From contig VXAY01002317.1 in NCBI GenBank assembly GCA_013399855.1, positions 3,229,888-3,293,887 on the forward strand: a stretch of DNA of 64,000 nt, read 5' to 3'. The DNA is from Oxyruncus cristatus. Its lineage: Eukaryota; Chordata; Aves; Passeriformes; Cotingidae. The notes under the pieces were generated by a model. It was given only the letters and a program-made list of their open reading frames with translations, was not told where the DNA came from and searched no databases. Position numbers and translations under genes: made by a program. Each line of letters starts with the position of its first letter. The stretch's first letter is position 1. Positions 13,101-28,100 of this stretch are shown piece after piece.

Positions 13101-16100
13101 AAACAAGGAGAATTTCACTGTCACCACTCCTCTTTGAAAGGGCAAAGCCTATCTACTCTTCACTCACTCTGTTGGATTCTACGCTCCACACTGAAACAAC
13201 AGAACGAGCAACAGGGGAAGACTGCAAGGACTGGCTGTGAACGCTTTGGTTTGCATGAAGATCCAAATTCATGGATGTCATACTAGAAGTTGAGGAGTCT
13301 TCACCAAACTAGAAACAACAGAAAAACAACATTTAATAAAGAAAACAGATGGCTCATTACTGGCTGAATTTCTGCATATTATTTTTCCCCCCACCATTTA
13401 TGTATTTAAGCCTCACTGATGAGCTGAAACTTGGGTTGCAGAAAAAAAAAGAAATCTGAGTCTCATGATCTACTTACACCATGGAAAAGTAATATTCATG
13501 TTGTAAATAAGTCAACAATGAAAACACTAGTGCAAACAGACCACAACAAAATCTACTTATCTAGATTGCATAGCTTGAGTTCAAGTCAGAGTTACTAAGA
13601 CTCACGGCTTTCAGAATTATCTTGATAGTCTGATTTTATAATTACTATAGTAGGAAAAACAACCAAGAAGAAAACAACATAATTAAAAATAAGTATTCCT
13701 GCTTCTTAAACTAGTTAAGGGAAAACTCCAGAACATACTCCACATTGCAAAATAACTGAAACCATAATCTTTATCTGTACTTGTAATACAGCAGAGGTGT
13801 TGCTTGGGTGGCTGTCGTTCTGCATTTTCAGTATTAGTATACACTTTACTCCCAAAACTTCTCAGTACTCTTGTATCGAATTTCTGTCGTGCAATCCCAG
13901 GAAACTAAAACTTTGGACTAAAATGAAGTTATTCAATTCAAATAATTCTAACAGCACTCTTTTCTAAGTAAAACAAAGCCCTGTACAATAAATCTGTATT
14001 TCTCTATATTTCTACAATTCGCAGTCAATCTCAGCTTGTATTGATTGCAAAAGAAATAGCACTAAAATACTTTAAACAACACTCTGGGAAAGAGACTAAA
14101 TGATTTCTCACTATAAGAACCACAGCCAAAACCTACCCTCTTTGTCAAGCCTGAAAATAATGGAATTATTTTGCTAATAAGGCAAATGGGATGCAACTTA
14201 AAGCAGTGGTATCAATTCACAGACAAACCTGAACATATTCCACATTTTCAAAAATGTCTCCGCGGTGATAACGAACAGGCTGGTCCCACTGGCAGTGCAA
14301 GCTATGCTGCTGGTTGCCCAGTCTACAAATCTGATGGTTCCCTGCAGAGCACAAAACATTTTTTTATACTACGTAAATGTGGTTTCTGAGGAGACAAAGC
14401 CAGCATACAGTCAACCCCTCTGCCCCCAGTTCAGTCAATCCCTTTTTATTTACTTCATCAGCCCAGAGGAACCTCCAGCTTCAAAAGACTCAAAAAAAAA
14501 AATCCCTGTTCAAGAACATGCTGCAATCTCCTGCTTTAATAAGCAAAACACTGCAGCTACTCAGAGCCATCTTAATATATACACAAGTTATGTCCTGACA
14601 TAATTTGAATATGTGCAATACTTCATTGTTTTAATGAGCATGAACACTAAAAACTTGTACCTAGTTGAGCTTCTTTTGCCATCTGTGTCTCATGAATGAT
14701 GTTCCTCAATATTTGTTCCTCCTGGATGAGCTTGTACTTGTCTAAAACATCTTGCTGCCTAAGGTAATGGTCATGCTGCTTCTGATATTCCTTTAATTCA
14801 TTTAATGTTCGCTGAAGTGATCTTGAAAATTAAACAACAGAAAAGATTTATTTGAATGCTTTCTAGAATATCAGCTTTTTCCTACCCTGTTGCACATTTT
14901 CAACGTTGCGTTTCTTAAAGTATTCTTATGCTTAATTTTGCTGCATAGTCAAAGAAATACAGAAAGTTGAAAATCATTATCCTTGAAATGCACATAGTTG
15001 CTGCAACAGAAAAACAGAAGTTGGATTGTATGCATTGCCACTGGGATATGCTTTAGTTACCTATGCTGGGCTTCCAATTTTTGCTCAAGTTTTTGCTGAC
15101 ATAAGACAGCATGCTTCCTTTTTACTGCTTGTTCAAACCCTGGTTTGGCCTGTAGAGCATGATCATAACACAGGACTGAGTGGTTGTACTCTCCAAGCAT
15201 CTGAAGAAGGACCGAGAGAGGGAATTAGCCATCGTTCAGTAATACTTAATAAAAAAATACTCAATTTTTAAATAAAATTTTTAAAGAAGTCCTTAACTTG
15301 AATTTTAATTTATGGTAACAAGCAGACTGTCATTTCTGACACTCAAGCCACTACATCTGTTAAAGAAAGGCTGCAGTAGAATTTTCATGGAATTTATTTC
15401 CAGGAAAAAAAATCTGCTGAAAGACAGATTTTTGGATGAAAGTATCTTGACAGAATCCTAAACATTAAGCATGAAATGCACGTGGAACTCAAGACACACC
15501 GTAAAAGAGTGAAGTGTTACAAGTCAAGCCAAAAAATTAAACAATATTCAATTTTCTTCAAGTCTTGGAAAATAAAGATCGTACTTACTGCGTATATATT
15601 TCCCAAAGTGTAATAGCTGGTAAAGAAGTCACTGTAATCCAGAGCTGCATGAACCACAATAGCTGCATCTGCAGAGAAGTGAGCCCGGTGCAGAATATTT
15701 GCCAAATTTACCAGTGCAATATCTTTATTTTGCCTAAAAGAATACAAAAAAGAGGCAAAAATGGACATTAAAGGAGGGTCAAACTGTATAAGGATCACGC
15801 ATAAGGACACAGTCATTTGCCAGTCACACATTAAAATATATCATTTGAGAAAAATGTCTCAACTATATATATGCCTAGTATAGCACAGAGACCAAGAACA
15901 AGTAACATGGAATATTCCTTAGATACAGTATTAGAAACCAAAACCTGTTTACTAATTAGGATAACTAGAAAAGTAATCTGAAAAGAAATCCTTATTAGCA
16001 ATTCTTACCTTGAAGAAAAATGAAGGGCACGCATGGCACATTCCACTACTTGGTATGGCTCATTCTTTATTCGCCAGTAAAAAGAAGCCATATTATAGAG

Positions 16101-19100
16101 TACCCAAGAAGAAGAGTTCTGCAGTAAAGAGAAACACATGAACTGTACTAACTATGAAAACATGAACTAAAAGGTTAATCAGGGCTCTAATTACTATGGG
16201 ATTAAAAGACGAGCACCAAAGTTGGTGCTCAGCTGCTCTAAGTTATCCTCTTCCACTGGAAAGCTGTCATTTGGCAACAGTTGTGACTGTTTAGGAAGAA
16301 TGAACTAGCATACAAATGTATTAAAGAAACACAACTTCTGCCCTTCAGGCAGGTAAAAATCAAAAATGAGATGAAATGAGAGGTCACAGCAGTTTGAGCA
16401 TCAGCAGCTTAACGGGCTTCAATGAGAATTCCTAGATTTTGCAGGAAGGCATTTCATAAAAACATGCACATTTCAGTACTGTTGTTTCTTCTTCATTCTT
16501 TTCAGTACCTGCATTTTTGTTTAAAAGCTCTTATTATCTTGATAAAGCAAAGAATGTGACTTGCCAGACAACATAACTACATAACTCAATAAAGATGACA
16601 ATAAGTATTTATTTACTGGTTTTGCTGATGCTTTTCCTATCTCTGCTTGCCCAGCAGAAAATGGTTTTAGTTTCACTTTTGAAACTCAAATGTAAACCAA
16701 AAATATATGTACAAAACTAGTACTGGATCTGATTGCATGTATGAGGTGTATCTAATCTTCTGAGACCTTTCTAGCACTCTTTTTGTGCATACAGTAAGAT
16801 TTCAGTTTCATACCTTCATTAGCCCGTCATAAATACGATGACCTATTTCCTCTATACTTCTTCCCAGCCTTCGTGATAAGTATGTGAAGATTGGATCTTC
16901 TTTAGGTAACAGGGGTGCAGAAAGATTAACTCTTTCTTGGACACCCTAAAATAAAAGTTGAATACAGGTATTTGCTGACACTTTAACTAAGAGTAGAGAA
17001 ATACAAACAAAAGCATGACTCCCAGGAAAATGTACAGCTTGGTTAATTATAATCTTATCATCCTTTCATGATCTTTGGTAATTGGAAGAATAATTTCAGC
17101 TCTGACAGATTATATCAGATAAGGAAATATCAGAAGCACCCAAAAGCAGCCTCTGCTTGTGAGTGCTACAGAAGAAATATTCACTTCTGGTAGTACTGTG
17201 TATCCGACAGCTACTGATTTCCACTGAAGCACTTAAATCATGTTTATCAGGTTACATGCACACAGTGAAAGTATCCCTACACTTCTTCTCTTTCTTCTCT
17301 CCCCAAGAATAACTGTCCTTGTTTCAAAAATATATCCAGACCCAAGAACAGAGGTAATAAGACTTCACTTCCTATTTCTTCTGTAAGAAAATCCTAATTT
17401 GTAGATGAAAGGACTCATAACGAAATAAATATCAAGATATAAGTGCTAAAGCTACCTCTGCATTAGAAAATTTGGTCATATCATGCTGTTCACAAAACCA
17501 ATTTTTGCACCTCTCTTCCACTGTAAATTCCTAATGCAGCTGAAAGAACAGTTATCTCACCCTCTGGGTTAGGGCTTGGCATTCAGATACCAAACAGATG
17601 GTCAAGTATGTCAGGAGCTACCGACAAACCTGCAAACCATTTTCTGAACCTGCATCTTCATACATTTAAACAACCCTGTTCAGCACTCTCCAAATTTCAA
17701 ATGGAGAAACAATTCACAAGCTGGTAGTAGGTAGTTCCAATGAAAGCTACCAATTTGCTGATGAAACGTGTTATGATCACAAAATACTCCATTTTCCAAA
17801 AAATGTCCTTTAAAATAAGGTAAAATAAAAGAGAAACTGTATAAATCTAATAGAATTGTCCTCCTATAAGCAGGTACTTTAATTGAGGCACAACTGTAGT
17901 TTTAAAAAAAAAAAGTGAAACAGCCTTGAAATACCTTGTTACCTTGACTGAGAACTACCAGTAAGGGTTTTCTATTCCTCTTCCTAATGGGGAAAAAACA
18001 CATACTTGCATTTGCTCACTTACCCGTAAGTGCTGAAAAGCATGAATACTGTATGGAAGATCTAGAACTTTTGTACAGTCTGGCTGCTGCAGGTCTGGAG
18101 GCACTGGGGACTTTGTGTCTATATAGTCTTCAGGGCTAAAGACATAACAACACAACAGACTCCAGATTAAAATATTGCTGAAGTTCGTAAGAAACAGTAT
18201 TGCAGTTGACAGAGAGAGTACTCTGATTTAATCATTACAAAAATCCCCTGTTTGAGCACATTAGACTATTTCTGATGTCTTCTGATTTCAGTTGTACCAG
18301 GATGTCATCACTATGGGGTAAAGGAAATAAAATTGTCAGCTGTAGAGAAAACATCAGCATTTCGATAGCCTCCAAAATGTATAAGCGTCAACCTAGTGTG
18401 TGACTGCTCTGATTAATGATCTATCTGCCAGACCAATGGCAACGCATGCAGATTAGAAGACTCTTCCATTGAAACAAACAAACCAATCCCAAATATTGGT
18501 GAGAAGTCCAAATGAAGGTATATGAGGATAATAAAACTGATCTTTTCCCATTTCAAGTACTCATATGACTAAGTTAAAAAACCGAAACAACAAAATGAAA
18601 ACAGTGAGCCCTGCAGATGAATTACCAATGAAATCAAATGTCAAGCAGACTGTCTGCTCATCCTTTACTTTCTAAACACAGGGGACAAAATATGACCAGC
18701 TTAGTAATCAATTGAATTTCATTCAAATTAAAGTCAAGACAGTTCCCACTAAAATAAGTGTGTCTAGCTCAAAACACTAAAAGCACAGTCAAGTAAATTC
18801 AACACCCTTCTACGTGATGCATTTCCCTTTAATTTACGTGTCTGGTCATATCAGTACAGAAGTAACAGTAGTAGAACTCAGAAGAGAAAGGAAAAGTTTC
18901 ATGGTAAGGCTAACATGGACAGTTTGAGGGAAACTGTTGTTCACAACTAGTAGCAGATGTTGTTTCAATTTTATCCCACAGTAATGCAAAAAAATTAAAC
19001 AACTGTCATCTAAAGATCAGTCAATGCTAGTATTGTTATTTTAACTTTCATTTAGAGGTATTGGACTTTTCTTTATTTTGTATTCAGTAAAAATCTTAGA

Positions 19101-22100
19101 ATATAAAGCATCTTATTACCGGATATCTTTGCTCTCTAAGGTGATGTATGTGCCATCATACAGATCTAGGTCCCCCAGGGGCACCTTTGCTTTAATGCAG
19201 TCTGGATCCTCTTTGTTATGTCTTTGTTCCAGCCCTGTGTCTCTGTCCTCATTTTCCTCTATATGAATCTTTTGAGCAACTAACTGTTTCTGTAGGGAAA
19301 AAGAAGGAAACAGAAGAATATATACTGAAGAAAGCAAAGTCTATAGCTCCTAGGAGTTCAACAGTACAACTTTTCCCTTAAAGTTAATCTGAAAAAAATC
19401 TAAAACCACATTATATTCAGGGAATATTTTGCTATCTTTTAAAACATCTGTAGCATATTTTTAGATTTGGATGCAATGTAAATACTTTCATTAGAGATAA
19501 CACAACTTAAACAGCCCCTTATTTCTTCTGTTGTACCTAAAAGGAGAGCTAATAACATTTCAAGTTCATGGTAGGCCATTTAGGAAAAGAAGAAATAGCT
19601 GCTAACAGTAATTCAACTTTTTAATATTTTGACCCTTTCCCTTCACTGTAAGACCTCATGGAAATAATACTAGAGATTGTAAACAAAATCATCATCTTGT
19701 GCATTCAGTGTGCTAAGTACAACTCAGGTGGAAGGCAAATGCAAAAATTGAGACAAATTTCCATAGATCAGTTTATGCTGTGCCGTAGGAGCTACCTTTT
19801 GCCCCATAAAGCTCACAGGTATAATCACAAAGATTAATGATCTGTTCCAGTACAGTAAGCTGCATTTAATTCTCACCCAGATGTGCAAATTGAAAACACA
19901 TTAAATTTCCTAATGATCTATACATGTGAAATAATAAGGAAAAAAAAAAATCGCATTTTTAGCCATACATATTTGCATGCTACTATGCAACAATACAGAT
20001 ATAAACAGTAATAGAAACTGGTACAAGAACTTATAACTTCTGCTGAAAGTCATTTGTATGTGCAAGTTGGACATTAGTAACTTCCAAATCCATAACCCAT
20101 GCCCCATAGCTAAAATGTTCATCACCACAAAAAAAAGTATACCTTGATGAGAAAGACTGGCTGAATACAGTCACACAAGGGGCAGTCCTGCTTCTATTGC
20201 TCCCTTCTGCTTCTCCCATTCACTTAAAGCTACTTCGGGTGCTCATCTAACTTTCCATTTAGCTTGTTACGCTAACTTGACAAAACCAAAGCTGGCACAA
20301 GAGAGAAAGGAGTGCATGGCCTGAAGGGCTATGAGCTGTTTGCTTGCCTAATCCCTTTTATATTTAAACTTCAGTTTATCAGTTCAAAGTTCATTAAGGC
20401 CCTTTTCAAAAGGGTGGTCTCACACCCTTTTTCAATAATAAATGAGCCAGCACAACAGAATCTAGTATCTGAATTTCCTTAAAAATGTTAGGATTTATAG
20501 CTAACAACAGAGAATGATGCAACTGGAGACTAGTTAAGCAGACTTGGGGCAAAAAATTCTTGATCTCTGAAGACTTCTTCATCCTTTTATTGAAGTGGAA
20601 TTTTGCCAACAGTGAATTCTTTTCCCCATCTAAAACTATCTAACCTATTTAACTAAAGACTGTGGAAAAAAAATCTGTATTTTCAGAAATTAGCACTTAA
20701 TATTGTGGTTTACCTCCAGTTCTTTGAGGTAGTTAACTGTTGTTTCTTGTCGCATTAGTATTACCAAATCATGAGGGTTTCTCAAGTTCATTGGTGAATC
20801 CACCTGCAAGACATTTTAACAGTCCATCATGTAAAACATTCTTCGAATTATAGTGATTTTTAAAAGGTAGGCAGTTATGTTCATTCAACTAGTTTGTCTG
20901 TTCAAAAGTTTTCTGTCCAGTCAGCGTTCACAATATGTCCATAATTAAAACCTGCACTTCAAAAAGCAGTTTCTTGAGAATTCAATTCAAACCATGCTTT
21001 AATTTTATTCAGGCACACAAGTTCTAAGCATATGAGGCAAGTAAATTTCTCACAACAAACATTACTACTGAAATACTAGATACCTCAGACTGCAATCCCC
21101 AAAAGTTATTTTCTTTTATAACTTTAAAATCTGTCTACCATGTGCCTCAATAGGCATAAAGTACTCCAGCTTCAACTCCTCTGTGCTACTAATTTAACAC
21201 ACCTAACACAGCCTAGTATTAAGTTCTATGGCCTTCAGGATTAATAAGTAAAGGAACAAAATCAAGGGGAAATCAGGAGAAGACTGCATGTTCTGTTACA
21301 GAAGACTGTGCTGCACTTGCACAGCTTTGCACTGGAGTTCACAGCTCAAGAGAGCGGCATTAAAGGTACGTCCCAGACAAGAGCAGTTACACATCGGACT
21401 CACTCTGAGGCCTAGCTGGGCTCAATAAGTCATGGCACTTCACTCCAAACATCCCAGCCTTGTCCTCATGCCAAATCAATCCTGCTGCGTGACCGGGTGG
21501 GGGAAAGTCACTGCAGTCGAGAAGGTGGATGAGCAGTTGAGCCGATGCAAAGGCTCACTTCCAGGCTTCCAGCCCTGTTTCCTTCAATCTGTCAGTGTGA
21601 TACCAGGACACTGGCTGCACACCAGCTCTGGTGCCCATCAGGCTCTGCTGTGAGCTAACCCAAACTCAGGAGTTCAACAGCATGCAACTCCCTTTTGGTT
21701 GCTTTATCTGAACTAGTAACTTGAGTTAGTTCATGAAGGCTCAGTGAGCATGAGAACAGAAACAAGGAAATGGACAGGAGAATGTGATGGCAGAATGAAA
21801 AGATGACAAGCTGACAAGGACAGCAAGATCTCACATTTTTAACATGACTGTTATACTAAGATGATCTACACCAGGATGTTCCTGGATCTGCTCAGTTTCC
21901 ATTCAACCTGTCAGGATGCAGAACTAGCTACTGCATGAAGATGTAAGCACTTCCATGTATGTTAGCCCTGATACTGCTACACGAGCTGTCCACCCCCATG
22001 ATACCCACGAAAACTTGGTGACATTGCAATTTAATGGAAAAGTTTGCCATATATACACGTGCGGGAGAACCTTCTGAGCTCCAGCTCTTCATTTTTTGTC

Positions 22101-25100
22101 AACTTTCCAAACAACTTGGACACATTTCTGTGACTCTCACTTATTACAGAAAACTGCATCTCCAGCAGGACACAGCAAATTTCACGGTCATTGTAATGTG
22201 TCCTGTCAACAGATTAAGCCTTGGGCTGTATTCTCTCACTTGTGGGTCAGATAAGAAGCTCGTATCTACTGTCTTCGGACTACTGACTATAAAGTCTGTG
22301 TTCAACTCCTGACTAAGGGCCTTGTCCTCTGAGACATAAAAACTTGTTCCTTTTATTAAACCCTAAGGGTGGTTTTGGCTTAATTTGGCTAAGTATTCCT
22401 TTCCAAGTCAAAAGCCGCAGTGTTTCTTTTATTATGGAGCCATTTTGACAGGGGCTACCTACACAGTCCAAATACTTAAACGTAACTCATTTTCTGCCTT
22501 AGCAAATTAATTCTCTTATATCACTAGACGAATAGAAAATAATAGGTGCTACTGACACCAGTCCATTTTTACACTATGAATTTGGAGATCATGGATTCAA
22601 CTCTTGCCAATAAAGGATCACCAAGTATCTGCTACGATTCAGAGAAGCACAGAAAATACCATATCAAAAAAATCTAACCATTTTGTTAGTTGAAGTATTA
22701 AGATCTACAGCATTTTATTTCTAATCATATTTCCTCCTATGAGCCTCCACCTCACTTTGAACTGGCTGCACACAAAAACAGAGTTATGCACTGAATGTAG
22801 CACTTGTTCATGCCTCATTTGCTAGAGAAACTACTGTGGTATGTGCAAATGAATGAAATAAATTTGTAGAAAAAGGGAAAGTTTTACTGTATTTAAAGCA
22901 CTTTATCACGCATTGCAAAACAGCACTGTACATCTGACATCTAAAGGCTGCTTGCATGATGCTACACAGTCACTGAGAGCAAAGTCAATTATCAGCTCCA
23001 CTTTCAGTGACAAACTGCACCAGGGGAGCAATTTTTTTGCAGAAAGCTATGCAGGTATGACCAATTAGAGAGCCTTATTCTGAAAGATAAAGGATCTTGG
23101 CTTATAATCCAGTCAGAAACAGAATGATATTCAGGGACAGCTTCTGTTTTTAACTTTTGATAAGACAGTCTCATGAGAGTTAGGTCTGAATTTAGTGTGT
23201 AGGAATTTGGAGTATATTACCAACTCAGTGTGTACAGGTTGACAGAAAAGGCTGCAACAAGTATCATATTCCCTGCAACTCTTACCTGGCAGCAGAAATC
23301 AAAAGTGGTAGCAACAATCAAGCAGCAATACAATTTCAAATTAATTCATAAAGTTATGTCAATCCACCAGGAAATCATCTTAAGAGTATTTTAATTTAGG
23401 CTTCATATTTTCACTTCCAAATCAGACCTCAGTTTGATCTTTCTAGTAATAGGCACTTTCTAATAATAGCACAGAACCCTTCAACTTTGTAGAAAGTTAA
23501 CTTTACCAGTGCAAAACCACAAAGATCTTAACCCAGAACTTTAGTAGCTGTACTGGGTTTGCATGGCAAGGTCTTCATAGCGAAGGGCTACAGGAGTCAT
23601 TTCTATGAGAAGCTGCCAGAAGCTTTCCCTATGTCTGACAGAGCCAATTCCAGGTAGCTCCAAGATGGACCTGCACCTGGTCAAGGCCAAGCCCATCAGC
23701 GATTGTGGTAGTGCCTCTGGGACATCATAGTCAAGAAAGGAAAAAAGTTATTGTACAGAAGTAACTGCAGCCAGCAAACAGAGAAGTGAGAATATGTGAG
23801 AGAAAGCAGCCCTGCAGATACAAAGGTCAGCGGAAAAGGAGTAGGAGAAGGCACTCCAGGCACCGGAGCAGAGATTCCCCTGCAGCCTGTTGCAAAGACC
23901 ACATTGAGGCAGGCTGTACCCCTGCAGCCCATCATGAAGTGGAGATATACCTGCAGCCTATGGAGGACCTCACACCACACCAGATGGATGCCCAGAGAAG
24001 GCTGTGAACCCATGGGCAAAGTCCACAGGGTATCAGGTTTGCTGGTAGGATCTGTGGCCCCACAGGGAACCCACACTGGAGAAGCCTGTTCCTGAAAGAC
24101 CGCATCTTGTGGGACAGACACCACGCTGGAGCTGTTTGTAACAGCCCGTGGGAAGGAATCACACTGAAGAAGCGCATGGAGGACTGTCCCCTGTGGGAGG
24201 GACGTGACATTGGAGCAGGGGAAGGAGTTGTCCCCCTGAGGAGGAAGCAGTGGTAAAACCAATGTGCGATTAACTGACCACAACCCCCATTCCCCATCCC
24301 ACTGTGCCACTGAGGGGAGAAGGTAGAGAATCAGGAATAAGGTTAAGTCTGGGAAGAAGGGATGGGTTGGGAGAAGGTGTTTTTGAAATCTGGTTGTATT
24401 TCTCATTACACTACTCTGATTTGATTTGTAATAAATTAAACTAATTTCCCCAAGTCGAGTCTGTTCTGCCCGTGACGGTAACTGATGAGTGATCTCTCCC
24501 TGTCCTTATCTAAACCCTTGAGCCTTCTGTTATACTTTCTTTCCTCTGCCACAGTAGTAAATCCAGCCTTACCTTTATTTCCATTTGATAATTTCTGAGT
24601 CTGAAATTTCAAGACCACTTTAAGAAATTACCAAAGACTATTATTAGCTCCTACAAACAAAAATGCATTTTATGTGCAATAGTTTTGGAAAAACAATTTG
24701 AATGAAAAAACTAAGCAGCTACACCAGACAACAATGCAAGGTTTGCAGAGGCAACTTGAGCCAGCACATCCAATGTATTTAGAGCACTGATGGCAGCTTG
24801 TAAAAGTGAGCCAAAAATACTGTATTAGTTCTTATACTCTTCAGTTTACACATTTACAGTATGAAGGCACTGCAAAACAATAACTGAGGAAATAAAAAGC
24901 ATTCAGATCTACAAAAAATACTATATGACACAAAGCAAAACAGGTTCTTAATAAAAAACCACACAAGATCTTATGATATCATGCCTACAAATGAGGAAAA
25001 TAATGCCAACTGGCCTTCAAGAGGCATTGGCTGGAGGATGAGGGTGCTCGAACTTAAGGATATAACAGAATTTAAACCATAAATTCCTGATCTGTTTAGA

Positions 25101-28100
25101 CTGATCCAAAAAATTGGTCTGCTGCCAGGTAGGGAAATCCTCCTTTTTCTTTCTATCTGTAGCTATTATAGCTCCACTGAGAAAGAAGTCAACCAATTCA
25201 GCTGAAAAATAAAAGATTAAACAGTAAGTTTTCAGCCAGATCAGCAGGCTAGTCTGAGCTGGCCTCAGGTGAGCACCTCATCATCCCAGTCTCTGTAGTG
25301 ATAGACAGATGGCTTTTGAACTGAAACTTATTCCTCGTAGACCCAGCCAGCAATACTGTCAAGACTTACGGTTCATTATCCACATTTTTACAACATCCCT
25401 TCCTAGATCAAACACATTTTCTTTACAGTGCCAGCCATTTCCACCGCTGGAAAAAGACAAGGTTGATGTACTCAATTGTGAAGAGCACCAATACTGTGTT
25501 TGCCATACAGGGCAATAATGACACCTCATGAAGAATTTAGCACAGCAAGTAGGTAGCAAACAAAGGTACAACATCCACAGAGCCTGCACAGAAGAGGTAA
25601 GAGTAGCAGTGCTAAAGACAAGCAGGAAGCAGGATGTGCTGAAATCAAGAACGCACACTTAGAGTCCCAAAGGGCTCGCCACCTGGGTGCTCACACTTTG
25701 CCCTGGTGCTCCTCATGCTTGAGTGACATCTAGCATCTTCCAGCTTTCCTGTGCATCCACATCCCCAAACCAGGAAAATTATACCCTGAATAAAAACATA
25801 AAACATGCCGGAACTTTCCTGTGTGCTGCTGCTTACAAAAATTCAAAGAGATGACAACATAGCCCAAAGATTTGGAAAAGCCCTCAAGAGCTTCACTCAC
25901 CTATCAAATAACTCTTTAGTCAAAAATACCATAGTCTAAATAAAAGGTATTTTATTATCCAGAACCTGGAGACTGTTCTGGATTACACCCCTTCCTTCCC
26001 ACAAGAAAAATACTCTAAAGACTCTAGGTAGATTTTAGAGGATACTGGTTTCATTCAGGCTCACATAATGGCTGGTGCTCTTACAGACACTCACTGCCTT
26101 CACCCCTTCATGCAAAGTCTGTTGTGCCTCATCATCTGATTTGGAGAGTCAGATGAGTGAAAAATAAACAGATATTATGATTTATCTCACCTTCTGCAAA
26201 ATGTAAATAAGGCTCCACTGGGATGAAACAGAACAGACATCAACCTACAGAGCAACTACAGCCCCATGGTGAGGAGAGTGGAAATTCCTGTATCAGAACA
26301 GATGTGTGGTCCAACTTACTCATTTTTAACTCAAAGTGTGTTAGACTGATGGCAAAGCCCCACATTCATTTACTCTTCCTCCAAAGTGCTAAAACTGTGA
26401 CATTCAAGATGAAGCGTCTGAAATGCAAGAATCTGACTTCAATTCAAACACAGTAAACAGGGAAAAAAATAGTGCTGAAAAGCTTTCTTTGAACCTTTGA
26501 TGGCTACTGTAGCTACACTGCAGAAAGCCTGCCAGTAAAACACTTTTAGAGTAAGTCTTCTCCGTTCAACTTTGCCCAAAGGTGAAAGTTTCTCTATAAC
26601 GCACAGTTCAAATTTATTCAGTGTCACAAAGTACACCAAGAATCTGATTCAGCAAGAAACACACAGAATTTATGTAACAAGAAAAGACATCAGAGTTGAA
26701 TCAAACCCTGAAGTTTTATAGTCTCCTGTGTTACCTGCATATATCAAAATCTCTGAATAATCAGACTTGTAAGTTTTGCCAAACCTTCCAATACATTTTT
26801 CTTGACAATCCAGTTATACTGCACCAGGAAGTAAATTTTTAAAATCAGGGTCAAAGGATGCTTCAGTCAACTATTTTTAGGTGAGGCTTTTTTTTAAAGT
26901 ACTGTGGAAATCCTTCTGTTAACTGAGGCACAGGCACATCAAAATCGGAAGAGCTGTTAGTGCCTCTTCACATCCTAAAAGCTTTATATTGCATGCAGAA
27001 GGCAGATTAATACAGAAAGAAGCTGAAAACCACACTATATCAAATGATGGTGTACAGAAAAATGGGCTCCCTGTATTTGTTTTATAGGCTTGTTTTATAG
27101 TCAGTGGATCTTCCGTCACTGCAGGAAATGAAGGCAATTCCCACTCCAACAGGACGGAACTCCTTGCAATTTCGAGTGTGAGGAAACAATCTGAAAACTG
27201 GTGCTTGTCTTTTGGTATATTCTTGCTGTCTTGATAGTTTCCACTCCAACATGATAGTTCATGGCATTTCTGAGGAAGCCACAAAAAGTTTGTGCGGGTT
27301 TCAGTGCAAGACAAGCTACGAAACTGGAAAATAAATTCTCTGACTCATCCAAATGATGAGTAGGCAGAGTCAAAAGATACTTGTTCCAAGGGATGTCACT
27401 GAAAAATTCACACAGAAAAATGATGTTGAAATGAGTTTTTATAATAAGTAGAGCCATTTAAAAGCTTGCAGCTGCAGAACCTGTTAACAAACAGCACTAG
27501 GTGTTTTGATATTATTAATACTAGCTGAGCTACACGAAAAAACAGAAATTTTAAACACTTGGGGCACTTCAAACATAAAACCTAACAAAGTTGCAGTATT
27601 ATTGAATAGCTCTGCTCAACTGAGATCACACCAGCTATGAATATCATAGAGAACAGATCTAAACCCATCAAAGGAAAACAGGACTTTACTTGTAACACCA
27701 CGTCTTCAATGTTTTGTTGGTCATACTTAAGGGTACAAGTTTCCAACTTGTATATTCTAGGTAAGGTTTATATTCTTCAGTAGCAAACCAGATGCTAGTC
27801 ATACACCCAGTTGAATCAAAGCAAGAGATGGAGAGATTATACACCCATACATCTGTAATGAACAAGTAAATTTTTTTTCATAAAGGCAGACTGGTTCTTG
27901 ATGCCTGCTTACTGCCAAATCCTAAAATTATTAAGAGTTCTAACAATGAAAATACAGACAGGCAAACTAGTAGTTAGACTTACAAGACACCTAAAAAAGG
28001 TTAAATCTGAGCAGTAATTTCTTCAACAAATGAACAACAGAAAACCCATTAGTTATTTTTTGGTTAAACTATGAGGGAATTTATTTATCCAGTGATGTAT

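Noticed and set aside
12885..13286. 133-residue plus-strand ORF
   Set aside because: It overlaps TTC17 exon 11 in antisense; the minus strand has the conserved, phase-consistent exon.
23696..24406. 236-residue minus-strand ORF, the longest gap-free ORF in the window
   Set aside because: It lies entirely within the LTR and reads Pro/Ser/Leu-rich nonsense antisense to it, with no splice or family signal.
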